From NCBI GenBank assembly GCA_016705005.1, contig JADIZB010000039.1:128220-192219 (forward strand): a stretch of DNA of 64,000 bases, given 5' to 3'. The position numbers and the translations under genes are program-made. The notes under the pieces are model-generated. The model searched no databases, was not told the DNA's origin, and was given only the letters and a program-made list of their open reading frames with translations. The first letter of the stretch is position 1. Every line of letters begins with the position of its first letter. Positions 26,029 through 35,295 of this stretch are shown one piece after another. The DNA comes from Bacteroidales bacterium (GTDB taxonomy: Bacteria; Bacteroidota; Bacteroidia; Bacteroidales; Lentimicrobiaceae).

Positions 26029-27030
26029 TCAGCTACCAAGTGTAGCAACCATGACTGCTTTGATTGTATGAAGCCTGTTCTCTGCTTCGTCAAAAACGAT
26101 AGACATGTTTGATTCAAAAACGTCTTCTGTTACCTCCATTGATTCCAGACCGTATTTCTGGAAAATATCTTCACCAACAGCAGTTTCGCGATTGTGGAAG
26201 GCGGGCAGGCAATGCAGAAACTTGACATTAGGATTTCCGGTTTTCCTGACTGCATCCATATTTACCTGATAAGGGTTAAGCAATTTGATGCGTTCTGCCC
26301 ATACTTCAGCTGGTTCACCCATTGATACCCATACATCCGTGTAAAGAAAATCAACACCTTTTACACCCTCGTCCACAGATTCGGTAAGCGTGATTCTTGC
26401 ACCTGTCTGTTTAGCAATTTCGCGACATTGAGCTACCAGTTCTTCCTTAGGCCAGCATTCTTTTGGGGCTGCAGCCCTGAAATCCATTCCCATTTTTGCT
26501 GCACCAACCATTAATGAATTCCCCATGTTATTCCGGGCATCGCCCATATAGCAAAAAGCAACCTGATGCAGGGGTTTGTCGCTGTGTTCCATCATGGTTA
26601 GAAAATCAGCCAAAATCTGCGTAGGATGAAATTCGGTAGTTAGTCCATTCCAAACAGGAACACCTGCATACTTGCCCAATGTTTCAACAATCTCCTGAGC
26701 GTAACCCCGATATTCGATACCATCATACATTCTACCTAAAACCCTTGCAGTATCCTTCATTGATTCCTTCTTGCCCATTTGCGAACCAGAGGGCCCAAGA
26801 TAAGTTACATGAGCACCCTGATCGAGTGCGGCAACTTCAAACGCACACCTGGTGCGTGTTGAGTCTTTTTCAAAAAGCAGTACAATATTCTTGCCTTTAA
26901 GTTTTTGCTGTTCAGTACCTGCATATTTGGCCTTTTTCAGATCGGCCGACAGTTGAAGCAGATACGTGATCTCCTGAGGAGTAAAATCAAGCAATTTTAA
27001 GAAATTGCGGTTTCTGATGTTGAATCCCAT
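26029..27030 (-). CDS. argF: Ornithine carbamoyltransferase
   Basis: A 333-residue enzyme that catalyses the interconversion of ornithine plus carbamoyl phosphate with citrulline. The carbamoyl-phosphate loop is KDSTRTR; HPTQILADF, the ornithine-site segment and HCLPAFHNRET with the catalytic Cys are present. The HCLP motif marks a true OTC rather than the N-succinylornithine enzyme of Bacteroides. Its pairing with carbamate kinase suggests a catabolic (ArcB-like) role that makes ATP from citrulline. The neighbourhood has no arginine deiminase. Confidence 0.93.
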   Translation of the reverse strand: MGFNIRNRNFLKLLDFTPQEITYLLQLSADLKKAKYAGTEQQKLKGKNIVLLFEKDSTRTRCAFEVAALDQGAHVTYLGPSGSQMGKKESMKDTARVLGRMYDGIEYRGYAQEIVETLGKYAGVPVWNGLTTEFHPTQILADFLTMMEHSDKPLHQVAFCYMGDARNNMGNSLMVGAAKMGMDFRAAAPKECWPKEELVAQCREIAKQTGARITLTESVDEGVKGVDFLYTDVWVSMGEPAEVWAERIKLLNPYQVNMDAVRKTGNPNVKFLHCLPAFHNRETAVGEDIFQKYGLESMEVTEDVFESNMSIVFDEAENRLHTIKAVMVATLGS

Positions 27031-27064
27031 ATTGGTTTATTCTTTAAGGTTTATTTGATACTTA

Positions 27065-28009
27065 CTAAACAATTACTACCCTTGTACCTCCATTATCGAT
27101 TCCAAGTTTGTCAGCGCTGGTAATTATTGCATCTTTACCAGTCCCTTCCACAAAACTTATGGCGGCTCTTATTTTTGGTGCCATACTACCTTCAGCAAAC
27201 TGTTTCTCGTCAAGATATTTTTTAGCCTCAGAAATGGTCATACGGTCAATTGCCTTTTCCTGCGGTGTGTTATAATTGACACATACTTTCGGAACATCAG
27301 TGAGAATAAACAACTTATCAGCCCTGATCTGCACGGCAAGTAATGATGACGCCAGATCCTTGTCAATTACTGCATCAATTCCCTGCAATTTGTTCTCTTC
27401 AACATAAAACTGGGGAATTCCTCCCCCACCTACAGCAATCACGATTTGTCCTGCCCTGGCAAGTGTTTCTATTGATTTTTGATTACTGATTACCAATGGC
27501 TTAGGGCTGGCAACCACTTTTCGGAATCCTCTTCCCCGGGGATCTGCAGCAAATTGCGCTCCGGTTTCAGCACCAATTCTTTCAGATTCTTCCTTTGTAT
27601 AATATGGTCCTACCGGCTTTGTAGGATTGGCGAAAGCAGGATCATTTTTATCTACCAGAACCTGGGTAATGATCGAAATTATATCCCGATCCAAATCATT
27701 AGCTTTCATTACATTACGTAACTGTTGTTCTATCACATATCCGATAAAACCCTGCGAATAGGCTACAGCAATATCCAGAGGCATATCCGGTAAACCATAA
27801 AGCTTGTTGCCGGCTGTATTAGAAAGCAGAATATTTCCAACCTGGGGTCCGTTACCATGCGTCACCACAACGTTATAATCAGCCCTGATTAATGTCAGTA
27901 ACCTTTCAGCAGTATAATATGCATTTGCTTCCTGGTCATCAATGGTTCCTTTTTGATCACTCCTTAACAAGGCATTTCCTCCCAATGCCACTACAGCTAA
28001 TTTCTTCAT
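27065..28009 (-). CDS. arcC: Carbamate kinase
   Basis: A 314-residue amino-acid-kinase-family enzyme that transfers phosphate from carbamoyl phosphate to ADP, giving ATP, ammonia and CO2. Features are LGGNALLRSDQKGT, HGNGPQVGNILL, PTKPVGPYYT, AVGGGGIPQF and ITSADKLGIDNGGTRVV. The argF gene begins 34 bases later on the same strand. Together they can make ATP from citrulline. A good promoter stands upstream of this gene. Confidence 0.95.
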   Translation of the reverse strand: MKKLAVVALGGNALLRSDQKGTIDDQEANAYYTAERLLTLIRADYNVVVTHGNGPQVGNILLSNTAGNKLYGLPDMPLDIAVAYSQGFIGYVIEQQLRNVMKANDLDRDIISIITQVLVDKNDPAFANPTKPVGPYYTKEESERIGAETGAQFAADPRGRGFRKVVASPKPLVISNQKSIETLARAGQIVIAVGGGGIPQFYVEENKLQGIDAVIDKDLASSLLAVQIRADKLFILTDVPKVCVNYNTPQEKAIDRMTISEAKKYLDEKQFAEGSMAPKIRAAISFVEGTGKDAIITSADKLGIDNGGTRVVIV

Positions 28010-28034
28010 AAAGTCATCTGCGTTAATTTTGATG

Positions 28035-28064
28035 CAAAAGTAAATACTTTTATATCAATTCCAA
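28035..28064 (-). promoter_or_regulatory. Promoter of arcC-argF
   Basis: CAAAAGTA (28035-28042) is the complement of a TAnnTTTG box. CAA at 28062-28064 lies 19 bases away as the -33 element. The start of transcription would be about 20 bases before arcC. Confidence 0.65.
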
Positions 28065-28189
28065 GTAGCAGATCAAACCATCTGTAAGATTATAACATTC
28101 ATTAATCTAAATACTTAAGTGTCATATATCCGATCAAAAAATTCATTTATTCAAATAATCAGTGAAAATTTCTGCAATGCCTCATTGAT

Positions 28190-28197
28190 TACCTTTG
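28190..28197 (+). promoter_or_regulatory. -7 promoter box directly before the EamA gene
   Basis: TACCTTTG is an exact TAnnTTTG match ending four bases before the ATG at 28202. By the spacing at the SRP RNA gene, transcription would start at or beside the start codon. Confidence 0.55.
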
Positions 28198-28201
28198 CAC
28201 C

Positions 28202-29086
28202 ATGACAAGAAATACTAAATCGATTTTACTAGCGCTGACCGCCGTTCTTCTGTGGTCAACCATAGGGTCAGCATTCAAACTTACACTCAACTATCTCAAT
28301 TACACCCAGATTTTATTGTTTTCTTCCTTTATTGCTGTTGTTTTCCTTGCCATTTTACTGGTGGTCAATGGTAAAATGAAACTCCTTTCCAGCGTTACTT
28401 TCAGATCGGTCAGAATGTCAGCAGTCATGGGATTTCTCAATCCTTTTGCATACTATCTGATACTTTTAAAAGCATATTCCGTCCTGAAAGCCCAGGAAGC
28501 CGTTGTACTGAATTACACCTGGCCATTGATACTGGTTTTGCTTTCAGCTATTTTTCTGAAATCAAAAATTACCTGGATCAACTTAATTTCTTTGGCAATC
28601 AGCTTTTCAGGGACTTTCATTATCGCAACCCGGGGTGATATTTTCTCCTTCCAATTCTCGAATCCAACCGGAATCGTTCTGGCCCTTTCAAGTGCATTAT
28701 TCTGGGCTTCCTATTGGTTGATTAACATGAAAGATGTAAGGGGAACTGAAGAAAAGATATTTCTGAATTTCCTCTTTGGATTTATCTATACGCTTATATA
28801 CAGCATTCTGACAAACAATCTGATAGTACCAGGATTGGAAGCAACAGCCGGAGTAATTTATATCGGTCTGTTTGAAATGGGAATTACTTTTGTAATTTGG
28901 CTGAATGCATTAAAGTTAGCTGTCAATACTGCAAAAATCAGCAATCTTGTTTATCTTTCCCCTTTTATCTCCCTGTTGATTGTTTCAGTTGCAATAAAGG
29001 AAAAAATTATGCCTTCAACACTTATCGGACTTTCTCTGATTATCGGGGGGATACTACTACAATACCTGATCCGTAAAAAAAAATAA
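28202..29086 (+). CDS. EamA-family drug/metabolite transporter
   Basis: A 294-residue integral membrane protein with ten hydrophobic helices in two EamA repeats (LLALTAVLLWSTIGSAFK at the start of the first and SSALFWASYWLINM in the second). The family exports or exchanges small metabolites, amino acids and drugs. No substrate is predictable. The mRNA may be leaderless or nearly so. It converges with the receiver gene (6-base gap). Confidence 0.92.
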   Translation: MTRNTKSILLALTAVLLWSTIGSAFKLTLNYLNYTQILLFSSFIAVVFLAILLVVNGKMKLLSSVTFRSVRMSAVMGFLNPFAYYLILLKAYSVLKAQEAVVLNYTWPLILVLLSAIFLKSKITWINLISLAISFSGTFIIATRGDIFSFQFSNPTGIVLALSSALFWASYWLINMKDVRGTEEKIFLNFLFGFIYTLIYSILTNNLIVPGLEATAGVIYIGLFEMGITFVIWLNALKLAVNTAKISNLVYLSPFISLLIVSVAIKEKIMPSTLIGLSLIIGGILLQYLIRKKK

Positions 29087-29092
29087 AAAACC

Positions 29093-29527
29093 TCAGAGAT
29101 ATTTGCTGATGGTTTGAATCAGAAGTGAAGGCCTGATCGGCTTGGCAAGGTATTCGTCACAGCCGGCAAGATGGCTTTTTTCCTTTTCCCCAACCATTGC
29201 ATAGGCAGTCTGAGCGATAATCGGCAGTTCAGGACGAAGCAATTTGATGTTGCTGGTAACTTCATATCCATCCATGCCGGCCAGTTGCACATCCATGAGG
29301 ACAAGATCAAAATTTTGCCCGTTTTTAATCATTTCTATTGCATCCTCACCCTGCCTCGCCCAAACAAGTTTAGCACCTGATCTGCGAAGTGTTGCAGCCA
29401 GAAACTGATAATTGGATTCAACATCTTCAACAATCAGAATAGTTTTATCTGTCCATTTATCTGCTGTGGATGCAATGTTATCAATTGAAAATATTTCCAT
29501 TGCCTGATTTTTCTTCGTTATCGCCAT
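29093..29527 (-). CDS. Single-domain response regulator
   Basis: A 144-residue receiver with a short N-terminal extension of about 25 residues and no output domain. It has the acidic pair VEDVESN, the phosphorylatable Asp in LVLMDVQLAGMDG (about residue 79), the switch Thr (AQTAYA) and the conserved Lys (LAKPIRP). Such proteins relay phosphoryl groups or act by protein contact. No kinase is adjacent, but two signalling genes lie 0.6 kb upstream on the same strand. ATG at 29527 is preferred to GTG at 29536. Confidence 0.92.
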   Translation of the reverse strand: MAITKKNQAMEIFSIDNIASTADKWTDKTILIVEDVESNYQFLAATLRRSGAKLVWARQGEDAIEMIKNGQNFDLVLMDVQLAGMDGYEVTSNIKLLRPELPIIAQTAYAMVGEKEKSHLAGCDEYLAKPIRPSLLIQTISKYL

Positions 29528-30082
29528 CGGAATCACAAAACTAAAAAGTGAACAACCAGTCCGTCAGGTTTACTTAGTTAATGCAATAAGCAAATTTACA
29601 ATCTATTTAATTACAAAAAACATCAGGTTACAAACTGAAGAATATTGAAAAGCAATCCTGTTATAAATGATAAAAGTTATATTGCGGTGAAAATCCAATT
29701 CATACCAGCTACATAGAGAAATCAGTTTTCACTATAACGACAATTCCTTAGTATACTTTTTAATAAACACTTAATATATCGGTTGGTTACCTGTGATGCC
29801 GGTAATCAGAAACATCAATACTGTCATATCAGGTCAGTAATATCTTTTCCCGAAATTATCAGCTTGCTGTCTGAATGGAAATTTAAAGAATGTAACGGAA
29901 GACCGGATTAAATTGATTCATAATCTAAAATTAAGATCACCATCAATACATGAAAGAAAAAAATATTACCATCAATTCAAAAATACTCCACATTACTCCA
30001 TCCGATAGTCTGGCCTGACTAATCTCCATTTACAAACCTCTCTCTGACTTGTTCATTCATTGGAAATTTGTATTTTCACCTA
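29528..30082. other. Gene-free AT-rich intergenic region
   Basis: About 550 bases carry no supported ORF or RNA. A minus-strand box CAAATTTA at 29591-29598 is a possible promoter for the receiver gene. No terminator-like hairpin or repeat is visible. Confidence 0.5.
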
Positions 30083-31741
30083 CTACCCCTCATTCATTTC
30101 GCGTAAAAAGGCAGTTATATATTCTTTGCTATTAATTATTGTCAGAAAAAAAGTAATTCGAAAATCCTTCGATATCCCTCCCTTCAAAAAGAATCTATAA
30201 TCCTTCACAAAAGATTCATAAGCTTTCAGGATGGATAACCTCGAAAAATACATTTCATCTGATGTTAAAATTTCTTTAGCTTCATTATCGTTGTGATTTA
30301 TCAATTCATTGTGAATGTCCCAGACTCTTTTACCAATTGCATCTTCACGTGAAATTTTCAGCATCTGGCTGACAGAATGGTTCCATTCAGTTATAATGCC
30401 AGCATTATCAACCATTACAACACCATCTGCCAATTGTTCGATGATACTTCTGAATCTCAATTCGCTCTCTTTCAGTTTATCAATAACCCTTCGGTTGTCG
30501 ATGGCAATTCCTATCTGATTTGAAACAAACTTCAGGATATCAAGATCTGAAACAGACAGTGCCGTCTCGCTCTCATCGCTTTGCAGAACCAGGACTCCAA
30601 TTATTTTCCCTTCACCTTTCAGAGGAATTCCTATCCAGACTTTTACTCCGGGCTTGCTTTCATCAATAATTTGTTTTTCAAGCATTTCAGAAATTTCTAG
30701 TTGATTTACCAACAAGGCATTCTGACTATGAATAACCAATCCCTCCAGGGTACGTGATTCTTTCCGAAATAGAGCATCCCGGGAATTGTCTCCATAAATT
30801 GTTTTGAAACACTCATCAATCTCATCCCAGAGAATAACCCTGAGATCAGTTGTATCAACTACCTTTGAAAGTTCTGATTTTATTCCAACAATCAATCCGC
30901 TCAGATCGTCTGATTCCAGCAGTGTATTGGCAATATTGTAGGAAACTTCCTGCATTCGCTCACTTCTGATTTTGCCTGATATATCCTCTGTTATTTCAAT
31001 ATAACCGCTTACATCCCCGTTTTCGTAAAAAGTCGGGAATGTTCTGAGGTGTGCTTCAAAAACAGTATGATCTTTTCTGTAACCCTGTGTGAGTGTTTCT
31101 TTTGAACTAATGACTGTTTCATGCTTAAAATTGCCTACACACGGGCAATGGAGGTGAGTCTGGTTATAGAAACTATAACACTTTTTCCCAATAAAATCCT
31201 CTGCCGGAAGCCCGAACAATTTGCTTTGGGCTTCATTCACCATAATTATGTTGAAATCTTTATCAATACGTGTGAATCCAATTTCAATATTTTCGACCAA
31301 TGTCCTGTAATTCACTTCCGATTTCCTGAGAGCAATCTCAGTTTGTTTACGGAGCAACTCATCTTTCATTCGCAAGATAGCCGAATTTACCGAAATAGCC
31401 AGCCTAACATAGTGTTGGGGAGATTTCAGAATATAGTCATCAAGACCTATTTTCATAGCCATTACTGCAATCTCTTCACTACCCGTGCCAGTAAACATGA
31501 TTACGGGTAAAAGGGGATTGACTGTTTTGATTTTTATCAGCACTTCAATTCCGGTTGTCCACCGCAATTGATAATCGGTAATGACAATATCAAAATCAAG
31601 CCTGTTAAGAGAACGTTCAAACTCACGACTATCAATAATTTCCTCTACATCAATGACAAAGAGTTTTTTTAATTCTCTGATAACCAATATTCTATCGTCA
31701 GGATTATCATCTATCAATAAAACTTTCAATAATTCAGGCAT
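30083..31741 (-). CDS. REC-PAS-GAF-PAS signalling protein without a kinase or output domain
   Basis: A 552-residue multidomain protein. A receiver occupies about residues 5-122 (acidic LIDDNPDD, phospho-Asp56 in VITDYQL, Lys in ILKSP). A PAS domain (about 140-260) follows, with cysteines in CPCVG that might bind a metal or cofactor. A GAF domain spans about 265-415 and a second PAS about 425-545. No histidine-kinase, GGDEF or DNA-binding part follows, so it may be a sensor/adaptor feeding another kinase. The PAS kinase gene lies 29 bases upstream on the same strand, so they are probably partners. Confidence 0.88.
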   Translation of the reverse strand: MPELLKVLLIDDNPDDRILVIRELKKLFVIDVEEIIDSREFERSLNRLDFDIVITDYQLRWTTGIEVLIKIKTVNPLLPVIMFTGTGSEEIAVMAMKIGLDDYILKSPQHYVRLAISVNSAILRMKDELLRKQTEIALRKSEVNYRTLVENIEIGFTRIDKDFNIIMVNEAQSKLFGLPAEDFIGKKCYSFYNQTHLHCPCVGNFKHETVISSKETLTQGYRKDHTVFEAHLRTFPTFYENGDVSGYIEITEDISGKIRSERMQEVSYNIANTLLESDDLSGLIVGIKSELSKVVDTTDLRVILWDEIDECFKTIYGDNSRDALFRKESRTLEGLVIHSQNALLVNQLEISEMLEKQIIDESKPGVKVWIGIPLKGEGKIIGVLVLQSDESETALSVSDLDILKFVSNQIGIAIDNRRVIDKLKESELRFRSIIEQLADGVVMVDNAGIITEWNHSVSQMLKISREDAIGKRVWDIHNELINHNDNEAKEILTSDEMYFSRLSILKAYESFVKDYRFFLKGGISKDFRITFFLTIINSKEYITAFLREMNEG

Positions 31742-31770
31742 AGCAGGTTTTGAATTAATATAACATTACT

Positions 31771-33735
31771 TTATTTTGATTGCAATACCAATGTAAATCG
31801 ACTTCCTTTCCCAGGTTTGGAAGTAACCAATACCTCCCCTCCCATCCGATCCATTGCTTTCTTGACAATAGTAAGCCCGATTCCACTTCCCTGGAAGCTT
31901 TCGACCCCATGCAAACGTTCAAATACATCAAATATCCGCTTTTGTTTATTAATAGGTATACCAATGCCATTGTCGCTAATGCTGATATGTACATTGCCAT
32001 TCCTTAACCTGCTCTTAATCATCAGTCTTGGGACGGTTTCTTCGTCTATAAACTTAAGCGAATTTGAAATAAGGTTTGTAAACACCTGCACCAACACAGG
32101 CATAAATGACCTGACGAAGGGTAAATTATCCGCTACTAAAATCACAGCCTTCTTTGCACGGATTTCTTCTGAAAGAATCTCCAAAGCTTTGCCCAGAGCA
32201 AGTGCAGGATCAATAATTTTCATGTCAAGTTCAAGATTGCTGAGCCTGGAATATTGCAACAAATCATTGATCAGGGCTTCCATCTGAAGAGAAGATTTGT
32301 TTATCCTCCTGAGGTAAACCATAGCTTCCTGATCAAGATTATCTGAATGATCTTCAATAATAGCATTAACGAATCCCTGCATTACCCTCAAAGGGGCTTT
32401 CAGGTCGTGCGAAACTGAATTTGCAAATCTGTCAAGTTCTTCATTAATTTCCTGTATTCGGGCTGTACGTTGCTCAACGAGGCCTTCAAGATGGATCCGA
32501 TAGGTATCTAGTTCACGCTGGGTACATTTCAATTCAGTAATATCATTAAACGAGCTGACAAGACATTTTTCGCCATTCAATTCTATAATCTCAGAAGAAA
32601 ACAGCCCTTCAATCTTCGTTTTGAGGCGGGTAGATATACTGAATTCGATGTCTTCAATTCTCCCGTACTGATTGAGTTGCTCCTGAATCATCAATCTGGG
32701 CATGTCACTATACAAACCCAAATCCACTGTTGTTTTTCCGATGATGTCTTCTCTGGGAAGTTGAAGAATGCTTGTAAACTTGTCGTTTACATCAAGTATC
32801 ATTCCATCACTCAGTCTGGAAATCGACATCAGGTTAGGACTATTTCTGAAAGCTTTTTGAAATTTCAACTCACTTTCAACCAATTCCTGCTCTATCCTCT
32901 TTTGTTCAGATATATCCCTACCAACCCCGATAACAGCAGTTATCTTCCCGCTTTTATCCAGAACAGCCTTGTCAGACCATGCAAGCCAACGCCAGCCTAG
33001 AATAGTTTTTGCCCGCTGTTCTACATAACAGGTATGGGGATAGTGGCCTAGCTGCCGCATAGCAGCGGCTGTAACTTCCAAATCCTCAGGATGAATCAGT
33101 GGTTCATAGCTTTGTCCGATCAATTGACCATGATCCATTCCGAAAAGTTTACAATAGGTTGGGCTTACAAATAGAAAACGACCCCGGGCATCAACTTTAA
33201 CGATCAGTTCATTTTGATTCTCAACAAGAAGCCTGTAGATGGAATCAGTATTCTCAAACCTCAGTTTTGAATACTCAAGTATATTCTGAAACATCCCGGG
33301 CAGTGTTCCTTTAAACAATTCAGCCAATTCGGATTCAGCCACTAACACCATAACCACCTTGCCTTTGATGTTGAATCCGGGCATCATGAAAACACTAAGA
33401 GCATTGTCAGGCTGCTGGTGGTTCTGGTTTGCAAAAAGCTGATTTTTTCTGAATTTCTCTGAAACAATTTCCCATGGAACATCAATAGAGTTTATTTTCC
33501 GGCTGAAATATTTCATCAGGTCGGTACCAGCTACTTCAGTGCCCTCAGTAAAAGATGAGATCAGTTCCAATCCTGAATTATCGAAGTTCTGCCCGAAAAT
33601 CCACGTCCCGTAAATCCCTTGAAGAGAACATAAATTTTCAGCAAATCTATTCATGAAAGACTGAAAAGAATCTTCGACAGGATGAATAGAATAACATCTG
33701 TTGATCCATCCGGTTAAATTTGCCGTGAGACGCAT
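31771..33735 (-). CDS. PAS-domain sensor histidine kinase
   Basis: A 654-residue kinase without membrane segments. Its first about 180 residues resemble a GAF-like input region. Two PAS domains follow (about 185-305 and 305-420). The HisKA dimerisation domain has SVSHDLKAPLR with phospho-His near 443. The HATPase_c domain has the N box (NLISNSLKF), G1 (SDNGIGIP) and G2 (GSGIGLTIVKK). This is the phytochrome-type arrangement of cytosolic PAS kinases. ATG at 33735 is preferred over TTG at 33759. The REC-PAS-GAF-PAS gene follows on the same strand. Confidence 0.93.
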   Translation of the reverse strand: MRLTANLTGWINRCYSIHPVEDSFQSFMNRFAENLCSLQGIYGTWIFGQNFDNSGLELISSFTEGTEVAGTDLMKYFSRKINSIDVPWEIVSEKFRKNQLFANQNHQQPDNALSVFMMPGFNIKGKVVMVLVAESELAELFKGTLPGMFQNILEYSKLRFENTDSIYRLLVENQNELIVKVDARGRFLFVSPTYCKLFGMDHGQLIGQSYEPLIHPEDLEVTAAAMRQLGHYPHTCYVEQRAKTILGWRWLAWSDKAVLDKSGKITAVIGVGRDISEQKRIEQELVESELKFQKAFRNSPNLMSISRLSDGMILDVNDKFTSILQLPREDIIGKTTVDLGLYSDMPRLMIQEQLNQYGRIEDIEFSISTRLKTKIEGLFSSEIIELNGEKCLVSSFNDITELKCTQRELDTYRIHLEGLVEQRTARIQEINEELDRFANSVSHDLKAPLRVMQGFVNAIIEDHSDNLDQEAMVYLRRINKSSLQMEALINDLLQYSRLSNLELDMKIIDPALALGKALEILSEEIRAKKAVILVADNLPFVRSFMPVLVQVFTNLISNSLKFIDEETVPRLMIKSRLRNGNVHISISDNGIGIPINKQKRIFDVFERLHGVESFQGSGIGLTIVKKAMDRMGGEVLVTSKPGKGSRFTLVLQSK

Positions 33736-33788
33736 CGAAACACTATGTTGCTCTGCCAATTTTTAATAAATTTTTATTGAAACATATG

Positions 33789-33820
33789 CAAACATACAAC
33801 AAATATGAGTGAGCGTGCAA
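33789..33820 (-). promoter_or_regulatory. Promoter of the PAS kinase gene
   Basis: CAAACATA (33789-33796) complements a TAnnTTTG box; CAA at 33818-33820 is 21 bases away as a possible -33 element. Confidence 0.55.
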
Positions 33821-33962
33821 TCTGAAACAAAGAGAGACAACATTTCAGAGTATTGATTCCTATCATTAAACTGATTGGTCAATTCTTTCGAATAAATTTT
33901 GGCCCATTGCTTTGTCAGAAGTCCCTGCACCATGCTCTTAGCCTCTGAAACAGCAAATGCCG

Positions 33963-33970
33963 TATCTTTG
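33963..33970 (+). promoter_or_regulatory. -7 promoter box directly before mtaB
   Basis: TATCTTTG matches TAnnTTTG exactly and ends five bases before the ATG at 33976. No clear -33 box is seen. The transcript would be almost leaderless. Confidence 0.5.
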
Positions 33971-33975
33971 CCGGG

Positions 33976-35268
33976 ATGAAAAAACAAAAAATTGCTTTCA
34001 ATACTTTTGGTTGCAAACTCAACTTTGCCGAGACATCTGCCATTGCCAGGAAATTTCAGGAGGGCGAATTTGAAACTGTTGAATTTAAAGAAACAGCCGA
34101 TATATATGTCATACACACTTGCACTGTTACTGCTCAGGCTGAACGAAAATGCAAAGCAGCCATCAGACAGGCAATGAAAAGGAATCCGGAAGCTTCTGTT
34201 GCTGTGATTGGATGTTATTCACAACTTAAACCTGATGAACTAAAAAAAATCAAGGGAGTTGATATTGTGCTTGGGAACAGTGAGAAATATAGCTTATATG
34301 ATGTTATCACAGCCCCGGATCGCAAAAAAAATGACTTTGCTGATTCAGGCCTGAAGACGTCCCATCATTTTGAGCCCGGATTCTCAGTTAATGACCGTAC
34401 AAGATCCTTCTTCAAAGTTCAGGATGGCTGTGACTACTTCTGTAGTTTCTGCGCCATTCCCTTTGCCAGGGGTAGAAGCCGGAGCGCAACAATCGCAGAT
34501 ACGCTTAAAGTCGCAGGCCAGATTTCATCATCGGGTATACGTGAGATTGTGCTTACAGGGGTTAATATCGGCGACTTTGGCAGATTTAATGGAGAGACAT
34601 TTCTCGGATTATTGCAAGGGTTGTTAAAAGAAGTGGACATTGAGCGTATCCGCATCTCATCTGTAGAGCCTGAATTACTAAACAATGAAATAATCAAACT
34701 TGTGGCAGACAACCCCAGGTTCATGCCACACTTTCATATCCCTCTACAATCAGGAAGTAACAGAATATTAGCCCTGATGAAACGAAAATATAAGCGCGAG
34801 GTATTTTCGGAAAGGGTTAATTTAATCAGGGATTTAATGCCTGATGCATTTATTGCAGCTGATGTCATAATTGGCTTCCCCGGAGAAACGGAAGAAGATT
34901 TTGAAGATACCTGCCATTTCATTTCATCCCTGCCGCTTTCAAGCCTGCACGTTTTTACCTATTCTGTCAGACCGGGAACCAAAGCCGCTGAAATGGATAA
35001 CCAGATTCCGGAAAGTGAAAAACAGAAACGCAGTAAAAAACTTCATCAACTGTCGGAAATAAAAAAAATGGACTTTTATCAGCAGAACAGGGATACTGTT
35101 CATCCTGTCCTCTGGGAGTCTGACACTGATCAGGGTTATATGTTCGGATTTACCGACAACTATATCCGATGCAAAAAATTATATTCTGCTGAGCATGTAA
35201 ATACTGTGGAAAGTGTCAGACTGACAGAAATTGACAGCGAAGGGGTTTTTAGCACAATCGCTTTATAA
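33976..35268 (+). CDS. mtaB: tRNA t6A37 methylthiotransferase MtaB
   Basis: A 430-residue radical-SAM methylthiotransferase that converts t6A to ms2t6A at tRNA position 37. The N-terminal UPF0004 domain has TFGCKLNFAE, VIHTCTVTAQAERK and IGCYSQ with its three cluster-binding Cys. The radical-SAM domain has the CxxxCxxC motif CDYFCSFC, followed by PFARGRSRS. A short C-terminal TRAM-like domain ends it. Opening GCKLN marks MtaB rather than MiaB or RimO. The inositol-monophosphatase-like gene follows after 27 bases. Confidence 0.95.
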   Translation: MKKQKIAFNTFGCKLNFAETSAIARKFQEGEFETVEFKETADIYVIHTCTVTAQAERKCKAAIRQAMKRNPEASVAVIGCYSQLKPDELKKIKGVDIVLGNSEKYSLYDVITAPDRKKNDFADSGLKTSHHFEPGFSVNDRTRSFFKVQDGCDYFCSFCAIPFARGRSRSATIADTLKVAGQISSSGIREIVLTGVNIGDFGRFNGETFLGLLQGLLKEVDIERIRISSVEPELLNNEIIKLVADNPRFMPHFHIPLQSGSNRILALMKRKYKREVFSERVNLIRDLMPDAFIAADVIIGFPGETEEDFEDTCHFISSLPLSSLHVFTYSVRPGTKAAEMDNQIPESEKQKRSKKLHQLSEIKKMDFYQQNRDTVHPVLWESDTDQGYMFGFTDNYIRCKKLYSAEHVNTVESVRLTEIDSEGVFSTIAL

Positions 35269-35295
35269 TTTAAATTTTCTAAATGAGTAACAACT

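Noticed and set aside
33763..34116. 117-codon minus-strand ORF overlapping mtaB
   Set aside because: It lies antisense to the conserved N-terminus of mtaB and across the divergent promoter region; no recognisable protein features.
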